Positions 9,236 to 18,594 of a stretch of 64,000 nt of DNA are shown here, in pieces (the first letter of the stretch is position 1; every line of letters begins with the position of its first letter). Source of the stretch: Clostridium gasigenes (GTDB taxonomy: Bacteria; Bacillota; Clostridia; Clostridiales; Clostridiaceae); contig NZ_FNJM01000006.1 in NCBI RefSeq assembly GCF_900104115.1, forward strand, positions 70,468 through 134,467, given 5' to 3'. The notes under the pieces were generated by a model. The model was not told the origin of the DNA, searched no databases, and saw nothing but the letters and a program-made list of their open reading frames with translations. The translations under genes and the position numbers were made by a program.

Positions 9236-9760
9236 ATGACAAATCCAATAGTAACATTTGAACTTGAAAATGGAGGGGTAATAAAAGCAGAATTATACCC
9301 GGAGGTTGCTCCAAATACAGTAAACAACTTTATAGATTTAATAAACAAAGGATTTTATGACGGAATAATATTTCATAGAGTAATTCCAGGCTTTATGATT
9401 CAAGGTGGATGCCCAGAAGGAACAGGAATGGGTGGCCCTGGATATGGAATTAAAGGTGAGTTCTCAAGAAACGGTTTTAAAAATGATTTGAAACATACTA
9501 AAGGAGTCTTATCAATGGCTAGAACTAACGTGCCAGATTCAGCAGGTAGCCAATTTTTCTTAATGGTAGCAGATTCTCCACATCTAGATGCACAATATGC
9601 AGGTTTTGGTAAAGTTATAGAAGGAATAGATGCTGTTGATAAAATAGTTAGTACTAAAACAGATCGTAATGATAAACCATACGAAGATCAAAAAATTATG
9701 AAAGTAACAGTAGATACTTTTGGTATCACATATAGTGCACCAAAAACTCACGCTGAATAA
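9236..9760 (+). CDS. ppiB: Cyclophilin-type peptidyl-prolyl isomerase
   Basis: A cytoplasmic proline isomerase; no signal peptide is visible. The 174 residues carry the cyclophilin core: NNFIDLINKGFYDGIIFHRV with the catalytic Arg, FMIQGG, GVLSMART and GSQFFLMV with the conserved Gln-Phe-Phe, and FGKVIEGID. AAAGGAGA lies 8 bases before ATG. The next gene follows 22 bases later, so they may be cotranscribed. Confidence 0.95.
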   Translation: MTNPIVTFELENGGVIKAELYPEVAPNTVNNFIDLINKGFYDGIIFHRVIPGFMIQGGCPEGTGMGGPGYGIKGEFSRNGFKNDLKHTKGVLSMARTNVPDSAGSQFFLMVADSPHLDAQYAGFGKVIEGIDAVDKIVSTKTDRNDKPYEDQKIMKVTVDTFGITYSAPKTHAE

Positions 9761-9782
9761 GTTATATTTGGGAGTGAAGTAA

Positions 9783-10151
9783 ATGCTTGATAATAATAAG
9801 TGTATATTAGCTTATAATTTTCCGGAATTTGAATTGAATATTTTAAAAAATGGGAATATAAAAGTAATTGAAGTTTCTTCTGAAATGATTGAAATGACAA
9901 TTGAAGATATACTAGGTGGATTAAGATTTAAAAAATTTAATCCAAGTCCCATTAAAGAAAAGACGATTTTATTTAATAACTTTACAGATGATGAATTACA
10001 ACCACATATTAAAGTGATAAGGCAAAAAATTAAGGGTGGATTGCTAGCTGTAGTAACACCTACAACAATTGATTGGAAGTTTAGTTATTTAGTAGAGCAT
10101 TTAATAGAAGAAAGAGAATGGTTTTTAAACCAGCAGAAGGGAAGAAGTTAA
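9783..10151 (+). CDS. DUF3783-like protein
   Basis: A 122-residue soluble protein. The C-terminal part (ILFNNFTDDELQPHIKVIRQ ... TPTTIDWKFSYLVEHLIEE) fits the DUF3783 family, common in clostridia and of unknown role. It lies 22 bases after ppiB and its stop is 1 base before the next start, so it is probably cotranscribed with the XRE regulator that follows. Confidence 0.72.
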   Translation: MLDNNKCILAYNFPEFELNILKNGNIKVIEVSSEMIEMTIEDILGGLRFKKFNPSPIKEKTILFNNFTDDELQPHIKVIRQKIKGGLLAVVTPTTIDWKFSYLVEHLIEEREWFLNQQKGRS

Positions 10152-10152
10152 A

Positions 10153-10833
10153 TTGAGTAGAGTTGGGGAAAAAATTAAAGAAGCAAGGCTTAAAATTGGA
10201 ATGACACAAAAGGCTTTAGGTAAGAAGCTTGGAGTTGCAGACAAATATATAAATGATGTGGAGTTAGGTAGAAAAGTTGCTCTAGAATCATTTATTGATA
10301 AAGCAGCTAAAATACTTAAAACTGATTTAAATGATATTAGTATGGTTGTTACAGATGAAGCTGTGATTGAAGAAAGAGCAGCTTTTAATGAAACAAAAAA
10401 TTCAAATAGTAAAAAGAAGATAGAAACAAACGAGGTTTGGAATGAAGCATTTGCATCAGTTTTAAAAAATGTTCCTATATATGATTATACTTTAAAGAAA
10501 GATAAGGGATTTAAAGAATTACCTATACATTCTAATAAGGTAGAAGGATATCCATTGGATAAAGTTTTTTACTTGGAAGTTCAAGATGATGAAATGACAG
10601 GTTTTAGAATGTTAAAAGGTGATTTGGTTTTTTCTCATTTAGTTAAAGAAGTCACTAATAATGGAATATTTTTAGTTGATTATAAAGACCAAATAAAAAT
10701 AAGACAAATAAAAAATTTAGGCAATTCAAAAATTTTACTTGTAAGTAATGGTGGAGGTTTAATGACTGAAACTATGGAAGCAAGAGAAATTCAAGTAATT
10801 GCAAAGCTAGAAAGAATAGAGATAAAGATTTAA
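10153..10833 (+). CDS. XRE-family regulator with S24-like C-terminal domain lacking the catalytic serine
   Basis: Residues about 5-60 form a helix-turn-helix domain (IKEARLKIGMTQKALGKKLG). Residues about 130-225 follow the LexA/CI peptidase layout (strand, DDEM, KGDLVFSHL, NGIFLVDYK, IKIRQIKNL), but the position of the self-cleavage Ser in the usual DSM motif is Glu in DDEM. The fold is probably kept for dimerisation or ligand sensing while autoproteolysis is lost. The start is TTG, one base after the previous stop, with only a weak AAGGGA site; translational coupling is likely. Targets are unknown. Confidence 0.78.
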   Translation: MSRVGEKIKEARLKIGMTQKALGKKLGVADKYINDVELGRKVALESFIDKAAKILKTDLNDISMVVTDEAVIEERAAFNETKNSNSKKKIETNEVWNEAFASVLKNVPIYDYTLKKDKGFKELPIHSNKVEGYPLDKVFYLEVQDDEMTGFRMLKGDLVFSHLVKEVTNNGIFLVDYKDQIKIRQIKNLGNSKILLVSNGGGLMTETMEAREIQVIAKLERIEIKI

Positions 10834-10897
10834 AAAACGCCCAAAGGCTTTTATTGTTACCTAGAGTGACAATAAAAGTTAATGGGTGTTTTTTTTT
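10834..10897 (+). terminator. Long terminator after the XRE regulator
   Basis: AAACGCCC pairs with GGGTGTTT and, inside, CTTTTATTGT with ACAATAAAAG. Nine T follow. Confidence 0.85.
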
Positions 10898-10912
10898 ATG
10901 TAAAAATATAAA

Positions 10913-10940
10913 ACAAATAAACAGTTAGTATCATATAGTA
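10913..10940 (+). promoter_or_regulatory. Possible SigK/SigE-type sporulation promoter of the csp gene
   Basis: AC (10913-10914), 17 bases, then CATATAGTA (10932-10940) matches the SigK pattern AC-N16/17-CATANNNTA. It lies 25 bases before the AGGAGG site. A mother-cell promoter suits a germination protease, but in AT-rich DNA chance matches are frequent. Confidence 0.45.
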
Positions 10941-10967
10941 ATAGTAAAAACATCAGGAGGTGCAATT

Positions 10968-12767
10968 ATAGAAACGAATAGTAGCGATAGTATATTAAAT
11001 GAAAATAATCAATCGGCAGAAAATTTTTCGAAGGCGTTATTAAGTAAATTAAATATTATCGGTAAAACTGATCAAGTCATAGAAGTTGTGATTATTTCTG
11101 GTGAGAGTGCTATTACAATGGGCCAATTTGTGAATAGCTTAGGTGGAACATATGAGTATTTAGGCTATGGGTTTGGAGTAGTTAATATAGCTGTTGATAA
11201 ATTAGGCGAGTTAGCTAAAAATACAAGTATTCAATATATAGAGATTCCTAAACAGTTATATACTACTGATAGTTTAAGTAATAGAGCAGCTTGTGTGCAG
11301 CCAGCTAGAGAGACTTTTGGCGTTGAAGGGGAAGGTGTATTAGTTGGATTTATAGATTCGGGAATAGATTATACGCATCCTGCATTTATAAATGAAGATG
11401 GAACTACAAGAGTTGAATATATTTATGATTTAAGTGAAGGTGGAAATATATATAATAAGGCAAAGATAAATGAAGCGTTAAAATCGCCAGATCCATTTTC
11501 AATAGTTACTTCATATGATAAAACTGGACATGGGACTCATGTAGCTGGGATTGCTTGTGCTGGAGGAAAAATAAATCCAAATTATTATGGAGTAGCACCA
11601 AAAAGCTCAATAATAATGGTGAAAAGTACAAGAGGAGACTTTGCACTTAGTACAAGTATAATGAGGGGTTTAAAATTTTTAGTAGATAAAGGTAAGGAAT
11701 TAAAAATGCCTTTAGCAGTTAATATAAGCCTAAGCACCAATGATGGAGCACATAATGGAACAAGTTTATTAGAGCAATATATATCAACAATTGCTACCGT
11801 GGAAAGAATAACCATATGTATAGCAGCTGGAAATGAAGGTTCAGCATCACATCATGTTGGAGGAGAGCTTAAAGGTGAAAATAGAATAGCTTTAAATATA
11901 GCTGGTGATGAAAAAAATGTAGTAATTAATTTATATAAGGATGTATTACAAGATATATCAATACAAATAATTAATCCTACAGGAGCTACAAGCGGTTATA
12001 TTGAAGTTAAAGAAGGATATGTAAATGGAAGTGTTGGCCTAGATAGATATAGACTTCTAGATACTGGCCCTAAGCCTTTTGATATGGTAGGGGAAATAGT
12101 ATTATCATTAATTACAAATAATCAATATATATCAGCAGGACAATGGCAGATTTTAATAAGAGTAAATAATAACTATACGGGAATGTTTGATATGTGGTTA
12201 CCCATATTAGAAGGATTAAACATAGAAACAAAATTTTCTCAACCAACTGTAACAAATACTTTAGGAATCCCAGCAACTGTAAGAAATATAATTGCTGTAG
12301 GAAGTTATAATTATATAAATAATAATATATCACCTTTTAGTGGACGTGGTAGACCAACTGTTTTTTGTCCAATAAGACCAGATTTAGTTGCGCCAGGAGA
12401 AAATATAATATCGGTTGTACCAAATAGAGGGTTTGATACAAAAACAGGAACATCTATGGCGACACCACATGTTGTAGGGATAGCAGCATTACTTATGGAG
12501 TGGGGGCTTGCTAAAAATAATGATCCATTTCTTTTTGGAGAAAGATTAAAATTTTATTTAGTAAGAGGGGCAAACAGAAATAGAACAGATGTTATATATC
12601 CAAATGTAAGTTGGGGATATGGTGAAGTTTGTGCATATAACGCTTTTCAAATAGTATCACAGGTAATAAATTCGTTAAAATATTCAAGGAGTGAAAAAAT
12701 AGTAGACTCTATAAAAACTTATAATGAGTATAATATTGGAAGTTTATTTATAAGGAAGCCAATTTAG
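10968..12767 (+). CDS. cspB: Csp-type subtilisin-like serine protease (germination protease)
   Basis: S8 family protease that in clostridial spores activates the cortex hydrolase precursor pro-SleC, encoded next door. The triad is intact: Asp in GFIDSGIDYTHP, His in GHGTHVAGI, Ser in GTSMATPHV. The insert between His and Ser is long, as in Csp proteases. The first normal in-frame start is GTG 11088, which has no ribosome site. Open, well-coded frame extends 40 codons upstream to a perfect AGGAGG (10955-10960), followed after 7 bases by ATA (10968) and after 4 by ATT (10965). No ATG, GTG or TTG exists there, so I place the start at ATA; the product would have about 599 residues. Which of CspA, CspB or CspC it corresponds to is not certain. 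Confidence 0.88.
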   Translation: METNSSDSILNENNQSAENFSKALLSKLNIIGKTDQVIEVVIISGESAITMGQFVNSLGGTYEYLGYGFGVVNIAVDKLGELAKNTSIQYIEIPKQLYTTDSLSNRAACVQPARETFGVEGEGVLVGFIDSGIDYTHPAFINEDGTTRVEYIYDLSEGGNIYNKAKINEALKSPDPFSIVTSYDKTGHGTHVAGIACAGGKINPNYYGVAPKSSIIMVKSTRGDFALSTSIMRGLKFLVDKGKELKMPLAVNISLSTNDGAHNGTSLLEQYISTIATVERITICIAAGNEGSASHHVGGELKGENRIALNIAGDEKNVVINLYKDVLQDISIQIINPTGATSGYIEVKEGYVNGSVGLDRYRLLDTGPKPFDMVGEIVLSLITNNQYISAGQWQILIRVNNNYTGMFDMWLPILEGLNIETKFSQPTVTNTLGIPATVRNIIAVGSYNYINNNISPFSGRGRPTVFCPIRPDLVAPGENIISVVPNRGFDTKTGTSMATPHVVGIAALLMEWGLAKNNDPFLFGERLKFYLVRGANRNRTDVIYPNVSWGYGEVCAYNAFQIVSQVINSLKYSRSEKIVDSIKTYNEYNIGSLFIRKPI

Positions 12768-12833
12768 GCGTAACAAATTTAAAGTTAAAATCATATGGTT
12801 AATATAAGGAGTAATAATAAAGAGGAGTAATCT

Positions 12834-14153
12834 ATGGCAGAAAAAGGAAGGCTAAGAATCCAGTGTTTTAAGGGTGATACTTATATACCTGTTGAGGGAA
12901 CTAAAATAATTGTAACATCAGAGGGAGTTACTACCGAGGTACAATTAACAACAGATTCAATGGGCGAATCAGAAACTATTGAATTAGAGACACCGCCAAT
13001 TGAGTATTCACAAAGTCCGGTAGGAAAAGTACCGTATAGTGTACACAATATACGGGTAGAAAGAGATGGCTTTCAAACACTTGTGATAAATGGGTGTCAG
13101 GTATTTCCAGAGCAAGTTGCATTACAAGCATGTAATTTGACAGAGGGTGTAAATAGGATGACGAGGGCAGATGTGATAAACATCCAATCTAATGTATTAA
13201 ACGGTGAGTTTCCAGCAAAAATTCCCGAAAACAGCGATAAACCGTTGCCCCTGCCAACAGGCGGAGTAGTGCTGCCACAGCCGGTAGTACCTGAATATAT
13301 AATAGTTCACAATGGCGGACCAAATGATACAACCGCAGGTAATTTTACAGTTCCTTATAAGGATTATATAAAGAATGTTGCTTCATGTGAAATATACGCA
13401 ACCTGGTCAGATAGCACTATTAGATCTAATGTGTACGCAATAATATCCTTTACTTTAAATAGAATATATACTGAGTGGTATAGAGGAAAAGGTAAAAATT
13501 TTGATATAACAAATTCGACAGCTTATGATCATGCATTTGATTATGGAAGAAATATATTTGACAGTATAAATGTAGTTGTTGATGACATATTCTCAACATA
13601 CATTAAGAGATTTGGTAGGAAGCAACCACTTTTAACTCAGTATTGTGATGGGAAGAATGTTTCGTGTCCAGGCTGGATGACACAATGGGGAAGTAAATAC
13701 CTTGGAGATCAAGGAAAAACACCTTATGAAATATTAACTAGTTTTTATGGTAATGATATTGAATTAGTAACAGCAACAAAAGTTAGTGGATCACCTAAGT
13801 CTTACCCTGGATATAGCTTAACATTAGGATCCACAGGTCTGGAAGTTCGGACGGTGCAAGAGTATTTGAATAGAATATCAATAAATTATCCATTGATACC
13901 AAAATCGGCAGTAGATGGAATTTATGGACAAAGAACGCGAGAAGCAACAACTGTGTTCCAAGGCGTGTTTAATATGCCTAAAACTGGAATTGTAGATTTT
14001 GCAACTTGGTATAGAATATCTGATGTATATGTTGGAGTTACAAGAATAGCAGAATTAAGATCATCTATTGGTGAACAAAAAATATTTATACCTCCAAAAT
14101 CATTTGTTAATGCTCGTGATAATAATATTCCAAGATTTAAATATAGACAATAG
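12834..14153 (+). CDS. sleC: Spore cortex-lytic enzyme precursor SleC
   Basis: Degrades spore cortex peptidoglycan during germination after activation by Csp. The 439 residues show an N-terminal prepro region (1 to about 145), then GVVLPQPVVPEYIIVHNG, which resembles the processing site of known SleC (mature protein beginning at about Val146). A SpoIID-like lytic domain follows (about 175-310; ATWSDSTIRSNVYAIISFTL, GWMTQWGS) and a C-terminal peptidoglycan-binding domain (about 330-395; LGSTGLEVRTVQEYLN). ATG follows AGAGGAG. It lies 66 bases after the csp gene, the expected pairing. Confidence 0.93.
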   Translation: MAEKGRLRIQCFKGDTYIPVEGTKIIVTSEGVTTEVQLTTDSMGESETIELETPPIEYSQSPVGKVPYSVHNIRVERDGFQTLVINGCQVFPEQVALQACNLTEGVNRMTRADVINIQSNVLNGEFPAKIPENSDKPLPLPTGGVVLPQPVVPEYIIVHNGGPNDTTAGNFTVPYKDYIKNVASCEIYATWSDSTIRSNVYAIISFTLNRIYTEWYRGKGKNFDITNSTAYDHAFDYGRNIFDSINVVVDDIFSTYIKRFGRKQPLLTQYCDGKNVSCPGWMTQWGSKYLGDQGKTPYEILTSFYGNDIELVTATKVSGSPKSYPGYSLTLGSTGLEVRTVQEYLNRISINYPLIPKSAVDGIYGQRTREATTVFQGVFNMPKTGIVDFATWYRISDVYVGVTRIAELRSSIGEQKIFIPPKSFVNARDNNIPRFKYRQ

Positions 14154-14200
14154 TCCTAAAACAAAACAAGTTTAGTAGCTAAATTTAAAAATAATTAAGG

Positions 14201-14240
14201 AACAAGAGTTAAATTATGTATTTAATTTAACTCTTGTTAT
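14201..14240 (+). terminator. Terminator of the csp-sleC unit
   Basis: AACAAGAGTTAAATTA pairs with TAATTTAACTCTTGTT around a short loop. The T tail is weak. Confidence 0.65.
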
Positions 14241-14315
14241 AAAAACTAACATTATATTAGTAAATATGCTAAAATATATTTAAATGGAATATATTACACA
14301 AGAGGAGGACTATAA

Positions 14316-16082
14316 ATGAAAGGAACGGTAGTATCTACATGGGTGAAAACCTGTAGAAGTTTATATGGAAAAGAAGTTGTAGAAAAATGCATGAAATCAA
14401 GTGGATGGGAGTCAAATCGAGTATTTACGCCTCTAGAGGATGTAAATGATAAAGAAATATTTGGATTTATAGATAAGATTGCACAATCTGTTGGTAAAAG
14501 TTCAAAAGAGTTATGGGGGATTATTGGCGAAAATAATTTGAGAGTATTCTATGAGGATTATCCATTATTTTTTAAGAAAGTAACATTATTTAAATTTTTA
14601 AAGGCGTTAAATGATGTACATGCTATTGTAGTTAAGAGAATTAGAGGTGCCAAACCACCTAAGTTAGTATTAGAGCCAATATCAGAAAAAGTAGCATATT
14701 TTACATATGTATCAGAAAGAGGATTATTCGAATACTTTCTCGGGCTACTAAGTGGAAGCGCTAAACATTTCAATGAAGTAATAAAAGTGGAAGAAATAAG
14801 TAGAGAAAATAATACTTTAAAAGTTAAAATTGAATTTGAAAATTCAATAAAACAAGATAAGAAATTTAGAGTTAATAAAATACTTTCCATATTTGGTATT
14901 TCAGATTTAGGAATAAAAGCAGCAATACCGGTTTGTATAGGTTCATTAATAGTTGGAATTCCTTTAGCTGGAGTTGTTAATGGAAGTATAATTTCAATAG
15001 TAGCAACATTAATAGCTATGGTTACAGTGAAAGGATTATTAAAACCATTAGAAGAGATAAAGAAGGAAATAATAAATATAAATGAAGACGAAAATATAAA
15101 TGATAATATACTAACTAATGATGTATTATCTGAAATACACTTAAGAGTATTAGAAAGAAAGGAAGCCATAAGATGTGAATCAGAGGAATTAAAACTTTCA
15201 GCAAATGAGCTCGTTGTGTTTATAGAATCTATGTATGACATTACTAAAGAAATGAAGTCTACTACTGTAGAGGTGGGATCATTCTCGTCGCAAGTAGAAA
15301 AATTAGCAATAGAACAAGATCAAAGTACTGAAAAGCTAATATTCCAAATTAATGAGAATATAATGGCTTTATATGCTTTAATAGAGTCAGAGAATAAAAA
15401 TAAAGGTCAGCTTGATATAGCTATCGAAAAAATTAATGAAAGTTATACTAAGGTAGATAAAACAAGTAATAATATAAAAGGATCTTTAAGAGAATTTAAT
15501 ATTGTTAAAGATAATAGTGCAAGCCTGCAAAATAAAGTTAAAGATATTACTCAAATTGTGTCATTAGTTTCAGGAATTGCAAAACAAACAAATCTTTTAG
15601 CATTAAATGCATCTATTGAAGCTGCAAGAGCTGGAGACCAAGGAAAAGGATTTTCTATAGTTGCAGACGAAGTGAAAAAGCTTGCAGAGGAATCTGAAAA
15701 AGCAGTAAAAGATATAAATGGTAATTTATTAATGTTTATTAGAGAAATAGATGATTTAGCAATAAACATACAAAATCAATATAATGTTCTTGAAAAAGAA
15801 ACTAATAACTTAGAGAATGTTAGAAAAATTAGTTATGAAGCTAATAATTTAATACAAGTAGTAGCAGAAGAAACTAATGGTAATATAGATCAATTAAACA
15901 AAGAAGCTAGTTCTGTTGAAGAAATGTTTAGAAGTATAGATTCATTAGCGGTAATAGCTGTAGAAAATGCAAATACATCTAAAAAAGTAGGAAAAGATAT
16001 TGATGGGTTCAATAGAGATATAGAATCTATGATTAAAACTCTTGAAAAAATAGGAATTATAGGACAAGGGTTAACTATGTAA
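14316..16082 (+). CDS. H-NOX (heme gas sensor) fused to methyl-accepting chemotaxis domain
   Basis: Predicted haem-based O2/NO chemoreceptor. Residues 1-180 are an H-NOX domain aligning without gaps to Thermoanaerobacter H-NOX numbering: proximal His102 (NDVHAIV), Pro115, and the haem propionate motif Tyr131-x-Ser133-x-Arg135. The distal pocket residues Trp9, Asn74 and Tyr140, linked to O2 binding in that family, are all present. Two membrane helices (about 201-220 and 222-240) follow. Then come a helical linker and the MCP signalling hairpin ([21 protein letters not shown]). No periplasmic domain exists, so sensing is cytoplasmic. ATG follows AGAGGAGG. Single-gene unit. Confidence 0.95.
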   Translation: MKGTVVSTWVKTCRSLYGKEVVEKCMKSSGWESNRVFTPLEDVNDKEIFGFIDKIAQSVGKSSKELWGIIGENNLRVFYEDYPLFFKKVTLFKFLKALNDVHAIVVKRIRGAKPPKLVLEPISEKVAYFTYVSERGLFEYFLGLLSGSAKHFNEVIKVEEISRENNTLKVKIEFENSIKQDKKFRVNKILSIFGISDLGIKAAIPVCIGSLIVGIPLAGVVNGSIISIVATLIAMVTVKGLLKPLEEIKKEIININEDENINDNILTNDVLSEIHLRVLERKEAIRCESEELKLSANELVVFIESMYDITKEMKSTTVEVGSFSSQVEKLAIEQDQSTEKLIFQINENIMALYALIESENKNKGQLDIAIEKINESYTKVDKTSNNIKGSLREFNIVKDNSASLQNKVKDITQIVSLVSGIAKQTNLLALNASIEAARAGDQGKGFSIVADEVKKLAEESEKAVKDINGNLLMFIREIDDLAINIQNQYNVLEKETNNLENVRKISYEANNLIQVVAEETNGNIDQLNKEASSVEEMFRSIDSLAVIAVENANTSKKVGKDIDGFNRDIESMIKTLEKIGIIGQGLTM

Positions 16083-16102
16083 GTAATTATACAAAGGATA
16101 TG

Positions 16103-16144
16103 ATTCAAAGTACACTAGCATAGTGACTTGCTATTTATTTGAAC
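16103..16144. repeat. Dispersed hairpin repeat, copy D (GACTTGCTATTTATT variant)
   Basis: ATTCAAAGTACACTAG at the left and GACTTGCTATTTATTTGAA at the right form a weak hairpin. The core GACTTGCTATTTATT recurs in copy G. It lies directly upstream of copy E. Confidence 0.5.
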
Positions 16145-16150
16145 ATAAAT

Positions 16151-16204
16151 AAGGCATCTGAAAAAATACACTAGTATATTAACTAGTTATTTTTAGGATG
16201 CCTA
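16151..16204. repeat. Dispersed hairpin repeat, copy E (near-complete)
   Basis: Left arm AAGGCATCTGAAAAAATAC-ACTAGT, right arm ACTAGTTATTTTTAGGATGCCT. It is followed by AATTTTTTT, so it can act as a terminator between the convergent chemoreceptor and YkvI-like genes. Confidence 0.78.
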
Positions 16205-16213
16205 ATTTTTTTA

Positions 16214-17284
16214 TTAGTTTGGAAGAGACTTAAGATCCTTCCTATGTTTAAAATAGAAATATACACATTGACATATAAATACAAGGCTTAATAGTCCAAA
16301 TATTGGATAAAGGGAAGTTATTAGTTTGGAAAAACCTATTTGAGAAACTGGCAGAGCTATAGCTAAAACTATAAAAATACCTTTTTTAAATTTAATATTA
16401 AAAGTTTGTTCTAGAGTTTTACTTATTGAGTAAACGTCAGATATTTCTGTTGAGAACATTTCTAGCCAAATAACTACTAATAAGAGAGCTTGTATTACAT
16501 GACCAAATCTTTGAGCTACAAATAAAAGAGGTATTTCGTAGTTAAAAATATAAGGCTGATTTATTAGTAGCATAAGATTAATCATAAAGCTAAGGAAAGC
16601 AAGCCCAATTGCGCCTAAAGCTATTCCATAAAACATAGTTTTGGGTTTTCTAATTTGGTTGCTCATAGGAACCAGAACACCTAGGCAGCAGAGTGTATTA
16701 TACCCAGCATAAAGAATAGTAGATACGCCAAGTCCTTTTTTCTTAGGTTCAAATTGAGAAATAAAATCTAATGAAAGCATATCTTTGCAAAATACAAAAT
16801 AAAGAATAGTAATAGTTGTAATAGTAAGAAGTAATGTAGGAACTATAAATGAGTTAACTTCAATAAGACCTTCAGTTCCTCTAAGTAAAAAGAAAATAGC
16901 TATTGATATCATAATTAGAGAACCAGCTATTTTGGGAATTCCAAAGAATTGATGAATTAGTGCTCCACTACCCGCAAGAATAATAGATGCACTAGAAATC
17001 AAATATAGGGTAGTAATTACTCCGGTAATTTTTCCTAAAATATTAGGACTTATTACTTTTATAACGTCACTATAGGAATCCAGTTTGTATAGGATACTAA
17101 TTTTGGAAATTATGGTGCCCATAGCAATATAAAAAATTCCGCATATAAGAATTCCCACAAAGCTTAAGGGTCCATAAGCTGTAAAAAATTCTGTGATTTC
17201 TTGTCCAGAAGCAAGACCAGCACCAACTATAGTACCGATAAATACAGCTGCGACTTGAAAAATTTTATTAAGTTCTTTTTTCAA
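16214..17284 (-). CDS. YkvI-like membrane transporter
   Basis: An integral membrane protein with about ten hydrophobic helices, starting IFQVAAVFIGTIVGAGLASG, the first-helix glycine motif of APC-superfamily carriers and close to YkvI-type proteins. The substrate is unknown. I place the start at TTG 17284, six bases after GGAGGCG; the in-frame TTG at 17299 lies inside that site. The product is 356 residues. It is convergent with the chemoreceptor gene and shares the hairpin region between them. Confidence 0.82.
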   Translation of the reverse strand: MKKELNKIFQVAAVFIGTIVGAGLASGQEITEFFTAYGPLSFVGILICGIFYIAMGTIISKISILYKLDSYSDVIKVISPNILGKITGVITTLYLISSASIILAGSGALIHQFFGIPKIAGSLIMISIAIFFLLRGTEGLIEVNSFIVPTLLLTITTITILYFVFCKDMLSLDFISQFEPKKKGLGVSTILYAGYNTLCCLGVLVPMSNQIRKPKTMFYGIALGAIGLAFLSFMINLMLLINQPYIFNYEIPLLFVAQRFGHVIQALLLVVIWLEMFSTEISDVYSISKTLEQTFNIKFKKGIFIVLAIALPVSQIGFSKLITSLYPIFGLLSLVFICQCVYFYFKHRKDLKSLPN

Positions 17285-17418
17285 ATGTTTCGCCTCCAAT
17301 TCATTTCTATTAACAAATATATAGCTTATAACTATTTTTTATTCTTTAATTCTGAATAAGGTAAAGAATAAGAGGGAAAATAAGAATATAGAGATTGTGA
17401 AAGTAGGAGGAATACGAA

Positions 17419-18504
17419 TTGAAAGGTAAAAAGTTTTTAATAAATATCTTACTAATATTATTAAATGTTTTAATGTTTACTGGATGTAAAAATATTAATA
17501 ATAAAAAACCAGAAGTTAATATATTTAAGCCTACAACAGCTATGGATATTGCAAAAAGTTACTTAGAAAATATAAGTAAAGGTGAATTAACTAAGGCAAA
17601 TGATCTGTGTGTTAAAGAATTATTAAATGAAAACAAGGTTATAAGCACAGGTACTTCAAAAATAGTTGCATATAACGTAGACAATTTAATTGAAGCTACT
17701 AACTCTGTTTATGTTGTATTTAATGTACTTAGAAGTTCAAATACACAGCCAAAATGTGATTTAGATAGCTTTGCAATTAAAGTTGATAAGCTTGAAGATG
17801 ATTATAAAATAACTGAGGTTAAGGCAGTTAATAAGAAGCAGGTTTTCGTTAAGAATAATGGATTAAGAATAACAGAAGATGGAGCTGGAGACAGTCAATT
17901 AATTGTAAGCCTTAATAATATGCCTAAAGATGTTTATCCAAGAGAAAATAAAGTTATGTTATATAAAGAAATAGTACCATTAGATGAATTTGGAACAATA
18001 TCATTAAGTTATACAGGGCAAAAAATAGCAATGTCTACAGTTTCAAAAGAAAATATTTTTATTGCAATTGGATATTTAGATGAAGGTAAAGTAGTTCAAG
18101 GTAGCATAGCGGGTCAGAGTTCAAATGAAGCGGGATCAAGTCAAGAGTTGCAAGAGCTATTAGATAAACCTATTGTAAAAAAAGTGGTTCCAGTAGATTT
18201 ATTAAAAGATGTAAAGATTCAAAATTTCATTTTTTCACAAGAAGAAGATGATTTAATAGTTGAATACATAGAAAAATCAGGATCAAAAAGAATTAAAATA
18301 TATAAAACTGAGGATGGAACAATTGCTAACACAAAAATAGATACAATGTTTTCAGCTGAAAAATATAATGTGGTTTTAGATGGGTTGGATAAAAAGGCTA
18401 TTTATATAAATGTTTCAGCAATAGAAGGAAAAGATGGTATAAATAAAGAACTTTTAGGGACCTATAAGTTAGATTTAGAAAAGTTAGAAATGACTAAAAA
18501 ATAA
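17419..18504 (+). CDS. Secreted lipoprotein of unknown function
   Basis: A 361-residue lipoprotein with signal helix and lipobox LMFTGC (Cys at about 23). The mature part has an NTF2-like-looking N-terminal segment (AMDIAKSYLENISKGELTKA) and two beta-rich parts; I do not recognise the family. TTG start after AGGAGG. The gene is divergent from the YkvI-like gene and ends in a terminator. Confidence 0.75.
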   Translation: MKGKKFLINILLILLNVLMFTGCKNINNKKPEVNIFKPTTAMDIAKSYLENISKGELTKANDLCVKELLNENKVISTGTSKIVAYNVDNLIEATNSVYVVFNVLRSSNTQPKCDLDSFAIKVDKLEDDYKITEVKAVNKKQVFVKNNGLRITEDGAGDSQLIVSLNNMPKDVYPRENKVMLYKEIVPLDEFGTISLSYTGQKIAMSTVSKENIFIAIGYLDEGKVVQGSIAGQSSNEAGSSQELQELLDKPIVKKVVPVDLLKDVKIQNFIFSQEEDDLIVEYIEKSGSKRIKIYKTEDGTIANTKIDTMFSAEKYNVVLDGLDKKAIYINVSAIEGKDGINKELLGTYKLDLEKLEMTKK

Positions 18505-18540
18505 AAAAAACTTAACTTATTTTAATAATATAGTAAAATA

Positions 18541-18573
18541 GAAGTACGCCTAAAAATAAAGGTGTACTTTTTT
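18541..18573 (+). terminator. Terminator of the lipoprotein gene
   Basis: AAGTACGCC pairs with GGTGTACTT, followed by six T. Confidence 0.85.
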
Positions 18574-18594
18574 GATTATAAGAGACTTAATATA

